Source of the DNA: Telluribacter roseus
Lineage (GTDB): Bacteria > Bacteroidota > Bacteroidia > Cytophagales > Spirosomataceae
Length of the DNA: 64,000 bases
Reading direction: 5' to 3'
Assembly (NCBI RefSeq): GCF_017355915.2
Contig: NZ_JAFEUV020000010.1
Span: 165,639 to 229,638 of the forward strand
The notes under the pieces are model-generated. The model ran no database searches, was not told the DNA's origin, and saw only the letters and a program-made list of their open reading frames with translations. Shown here one piece after another: positions 61,243-64,000 of the stretch (positions are counted from its first letter, which is position 1; each line of letters begins with the position of its first letter). The position numbers were made by a program, and so were the translations under genes.

Positions 61243-63531
61243 TTATAACGACTGCTGCCCCTTCTTCAAAGTAATAGTAAAACGAGTACCCCGATCAACC
61301 TGGCTTTCCACCTGGATAGTACCTCCCAAAGCTTCAATCTGTGACTTGACCAGGTACAGCCCCAGCCCTTTGCTATCGGGCCGGTCGTGGAAGCGCTGGT
61401 AAAGGCCAAACAGCCGGTCGCCGTACCGCTTCAGGTCCATGCCAATGCCATTGTCACTATATAGCAGTTGTACCGAATCCGCAGTTTCGCGGGTAGTGAT
61501 ACTGATATGTGGCGTTCTCTCGTAAGATCGGTACTTCAGGGAGTTAGTCAGCAGATTAAGCAGGATGCTTTCCAGATAGGAGCGGTCAAAATAGACAATC
61601 GGCGCCAGTTGGTCGTCATAGTCTATGACAGCGCTGGCTTCTCCTAACGATACCTGAATCTGCTGGGTTACTTTGTCATAAATCTCCCGTAGCCTGATCT
61701 GCTCTCTGCTTTGGGAGGGATTGCCTTTGGTAATAAGTACATGAATGAGATCATTTACCGTCTCATGAAGAGCGGTAGTGGATTTATGAAAGCCTTCCAT
61801 GAGCTCCTTAAGGAGAGGATCTTCCAGAGGAATGTCCTTCATCAGGTGCAGCAGACCCAGTAGGTTTGACAACGGAGCCCGAAAGTTGTGGGAAGTAATG
61901 TAAGTAAACTGTTGAAGGTCCTCATTCGTACGCATCAACTCTTTGATCAATTGTTCCCTTTCCCGCTCTCTTTCTTTTTGTAATGTAACATCCTGGGTGG
62001 CTCCTATGGCTTTTAAGAATTTCCCTTCGTGATCCCGAATCAATTGGGCTCGTACTATTACATGCACATAACTGCCGTCTTCTTTGAGAAGACGATAGTT
62101 TTCCAGCCAATGTAAAACGTCCGCAGCAGGTATACGTTGTTGTATTCCTTCAAATACACGATCTACATCCTCCGGATGAATCAGAGCCAGCCAATCTTCC
62201 AGGGTGTTGATCTTATGAGTGGCATTAGGTCCAAATAGCGCTTCGTGACCATCCCGCCAATAAAACTGATCAATAACGCCATCATACTCCCAGATGGCGT
62301 CCTGCGTCACACTGGTAACTATTTCATAACGTTCATTAGCTAGGCGAAGCTGTTCTTCTGCCTGCTTACGGTCAGTTATATCTTTGCAGTATACTGAGAG
62401 CCCCTCTTCGGAGGGATACACATTGACATCCAGCCAAAGTGCCTTTACAGAGGCCCGCTCCTCAAAATGTACCGGAATCTGCTCGTTAAGCGCCCGATGA
62501 TATTCGGGATAGTACCTCAACGCTACCGCCCCCGGAAACAGCTGCCATATGTTCCTGCCCAATGCATCCTTCTTAGACAATCCTGTTATTCGCTCCGCCT
62601 CACGGTTCCAGTAGGTAACTACCCACTCCTTATTTAGTATATAAAACCCATCGGTGATACTATCGAGTATAGTGGCTACCTTTTTATTATAAGCCACTTG
62701 CTGATCTTCGGCTCTTTTCTTCTCTGAGTTATCACGACCTATGCAGAACAACTTCTGGTCTTCTTCATCCCAGCGGGCACACCATACCAGGTGTACCAGG
62801 CTCCCGTCTTTTCGGATATAACGATTCTCAAAATTCTTCAGGTCCCTCCCTACTTCCATGCGGATAGCTCTGACTTTAGCATGATCCTCTTCATAAACCA
62901 GATCCATGAATTTCACCCCCAGGAGTTCCTCAGGCTCATAACCCAGAATATCCCTGCAGGCACTATTGACCTGGACGAACCGGCCTTCCGCATCGAAAGT
63001 ACAAATCAGATCCAGGGACATATCCAGAATCTTTTGATTTTCATCAATTACATCCTGCTTTTCCTGTAAGACAACCTGCATTTTCAGCTCAGCAAGTTTC
63101 CTTTTAGTAATATCTACATGCATGACAGTAGCAGCCTTGATAGATCCATGATGTACCAGGGGAGCTATACGAGCCCTGAGCCAACGCTCCTGCTTAGAAA
63201 TCGGGCACAAGTACTCAAAGGCAAACTCAGGTAGGTCTCCCTGTAGCACAGCCTCAACCCCGTCTTTGGCCTGCTTGGCTTCCGTCTCATCCGATATACG
63301 ACATAGGCGAGGATATTCAGCTCCTACTAATTGGTGTCTGGAGATATCATAATGAGCAATATACCTGCTCCAGGTGTCATTGATATAGATCAGATTACCA
63401 TCTCTGTCAACTACCCCAATGGCCACAGGCAAACCATCCAGGACTAATTCATTGAGGTTACTAGCAGAGTGAGGAGTATCTATTTCAGTATCTTGTGAGG
63501 CTGCCGAAAGATATGCGCTTAACTTATTCAA
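61243..63531 (-). CDS. Multi-PAS sensor histidine kinase
   Basis: A 762-residue soluble kinase. At least four PAS/PAC units are seen: ~30-145 (VLDGLPVAIGVVDRDGNLIYINDTW), ~165-290 (LDLICTFDAEGRFVQVNSACRDILGYEPEELLG), ~295-395 (WVVTYWNREAERITGLSKKDALG) and ~400-525 (IWEYDGVIDQFYWRDGHEALFG). A coiled coil (KEREREREQLIKEL) leads to a HisKA-type domain with His in ITSHNFRAPLSNLLG (~556). HATPase_c has NLLTNSLKYRS, DNGIGMDLKRYG and SKGLGLYLVK. No membrane helix and no adjacent regulator gene. It probably signals to a stand-alone receiver. Confidence 0.92.
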   Translation of the reverse strand: MNKLSAYLSAASQDTEIDTPHSASNLNELVLDGLPVAIGVVDRDGNLIYINDTWSRYIAHYDISRHQLVGAEYPRLCRISDETEAKQAKDGVEAVLQGDLPEFAFEYLCPISKQERWLRARIAPLVHHGSIKAATVMHVDITKRKLAELKMQVVLQEKQDVIDENQKILDMSLDLICTFDAEGRFVQVNSACRDILGYEPEELLGVKFMDLVYEEDHAKVRAIRMEVGRDLKNFENRYIRKDGSLVHLVWCARWDEEDQKLFCIGRDNSEKKRAEDQQVAYNKKVATILDSITDGFYILNKEWVVTYWNREAERITGLSKKDALGRNIWQLFPGAVALRYYPEYHRALNEQIPVHFEERASVKALWLDVNVYPSEEGLSVYCKDITDRKQAEEQLRLANERYEIVTSVTQDAIWEYDGVIDQFYWRDGHEALFGPNATHKINTLEDWLALIHPEDVDRVFEGIQQRIPAADVLHWLENYRLLKEDGSYVHVIVRAQLIRDHEGKFLKAIGATQDVTLQKEREREREQLIKELMRTNEDLQQFTYITSHNFRAPLSNLLGLLHLMKDIPLEDPLLKELMEGFHKSTTALHETVNDLIHVLITKGNPSQSREQIRLREIYDKVTQQIQVSLGEASAVIDYDDQLAPIVYFDRSYLESILLNLLTNSLKYRSYERTPHISITTRETADSVQLLYSDNGIGMDLKRYGDRLFGLYQRFHDRPDSKGLGLYLVKSQIEALGGTIQVESQVDRGTRFTITLKKGQQSL

Positions 63532-63627
63532 GTCAGATAAAGGGTTAGGTAAGGCAATAGTAACTCCCCTTTTTCGCGCAACTTATATGCCAAAACTAAT
63601 TTTTATGTACTCTAAGTAGCCTTATAG
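63532..63627. other. Upstream region of the PAS kinase
   Basis: About 95 bp, AT-rich, no clear promoter box. Confidence 0.3.
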
Positions 63628-63798
63628 TACGGCGTACCAGGAAGAAATAAAATCGATGAGACAAAGCCGACTAATTTGAAGAAGATTGCAGATACGGGCT
63701 ATAAGGGATTCGTTGAGTATGGGCTTATTCCAAAAAGAGAAGACAAATTAACTTATCTTAGGCAGAGCTTTAAGATCTCTGATCCTATAAAAGTATAG
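63628..63798 (+). pseudogene. C-terminal remnant of a hydroxypyruvate-isomerase-like gene
   Basis: A frame opened by a stop at 63625-63627 reads VPGRNKIDETKPTNLKKI, ADTGYKGFVEYGLIPKRED and LTYLRQSFKISDPIKV before TAG (63796-63798). This follows the usual C-terminal pattern of hydroxypyruvate-isomerase/TIM-barrel epimerases (PGRNEIDETQ..., I-DTGYKGFV-QEFIPKR-D-L-SLkq). The N-terminal two-thirds are absent. A decayed gene is the best reading; there is no start codon. Confidence 0.6.
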
Positions 63799-63865
63799 GC
63801 TCTAGAATTTTGGTACCCATTCTATTTGTGGCTATTCCAGAAGCTAGGAAGTATAAAGAAAAAGG

Positions 63866-63892
63866 GCTCCTCCCTGTAGGAAGAGCCCTCTA
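63866..63892 (-). terminator. Hairpin near the window end
   Basis: A stem AGGGCTCcTCC / GGaaGAGCCCT (one wobble) with a short loop is followed on the minus strand by a T-rich tract (plus-strand AAAAA just before). It would end a minus-strand transcript entering from the right. Confidence 0.5.
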
Positions 63893-63927
63893 TTGCTGTT
63901 GACGAAGTGCAGTGGTAGGTATAAACA

Positions 63928-63960
63928 GCAAAGGAGCCACAGCGTGTGCTGCGACTCCTT
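63928..63960. terminator. Second hairpin near the window end
   Basis: A stem AAGGAGcCaCAGC / GCTGcGaCTCCTT has a 4-nt loop (GTGT), with two mismatched pairs. No T-tract is seen on either side. It lies in the stretch before the next, unseen gene. Confidence 0.35.
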
Positions 63961-64000
63961 GTGCTTGATAGGGTGTGGCGGCTACCTACTTTACCGGGCG

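Overview
The window looks like a chromosomal segment of a Bacteroidota bacterium, probably Cytophagales (Spirosomataceae/Cytophagaceae-like). Pointers are TAnnTTTG-type -7 promoter boxes, NrtR/AraR-like NUDIX regulators next to glycan enzymes, a FucP-type sugar transporter, RhaT, MacB-like permeases with an ECF sigma gene nearby, single-domain response regulators, and ThuA/PQQ-dehydrogenase/cytochrome fusions. Coding DNA is about 50% GC and intergenic DNA is clearly richer in AT. I see no tRNA, rRNA, CRISPR array, intact insertion sequence or prophage.

Layout. 1-12 kb: a CPA2 antiporter, a malate/lactate-type dehydrogenase, two paralogous receiver-only regulators in gene-poor DNA, two NAD(P)-binding enzymes, a TauE/SafE exporter, an acetyltransferase and a FucP-type MFS transporter. 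12-17.5 kb: a compact operon of LytTR regulator, two small proteins (one FMN-binding-like) and a GAF histidine kinase, then an NmrA-like protein and a cytochrome c lipoprotein. 18-25 kb: carbohydrate region with a secreted beta-glucuronidase, a NUDIX regulator and a DeoR-headed operon resembling L-galactose/L-fucose oxidation. 25-31 kb: a three-gene envelope cassette of unknown function, a thioesterase, an aldehyde dehydrogenase, a SnoaL-like protein and a LysR regulator. 31-46 kb: a candidate sigma-54 small RNA, an MscS channel, a redoxin, a BCCT carrier, a K+/H+ antiporter, RhaT, a receiver protein, a TlpA-like protein, a guanidine-II riboswitch with its Gdx/SugE exporter, and two tandem YetF (DUF421) proteins with zinc-ribbon tails. 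46-54 kb: an MFS/DeoR divergent pair, a FtsX/MacB-type permease, an ECF sigma factor with its partner and an SDR. 54-64 kb: a very large ThuA-PQQ-PKD-cytochrome c-CBM fusion, the second NUDIX regulator, a methyltransferase-like membrane protein, a thioredoxin and a multi-PAS kinase.

How parts fit together. Two NUDIX loci (18-21 kb and 58-59.6 kb) share a 77-bp promoter/operator module with identical internal spacing: a palindrome, a third half-site and a -7 box. They also share a hairpin leader in front of each regulator. In the second locus the enzyme gene between module and regulator is missing. Sugar uptake and oxidation genes (FucP-like, RhaT, mutarotase, L-galactose-dehydrogenase-like AKR, zinc dehydrogenase, TIM-barrel epimerase) suggest use of deoxy- or L-hexoses and glucuronides from plant or algal polysaccharide. 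Several intergenic stretches hold short decayed gene fragments (LysR C-terminus, TlpA-like N-terminus, hydroxypyruvate-isomerase C-terminus and at least one unknown).

The strongest candidates for something new are the sigma-54 promoter/two-hairpin small RNA at 31548-31636 and the duplicated NUDIX operator module. The flavin-linked two-component operon at 12.8-15.9 kb follows.
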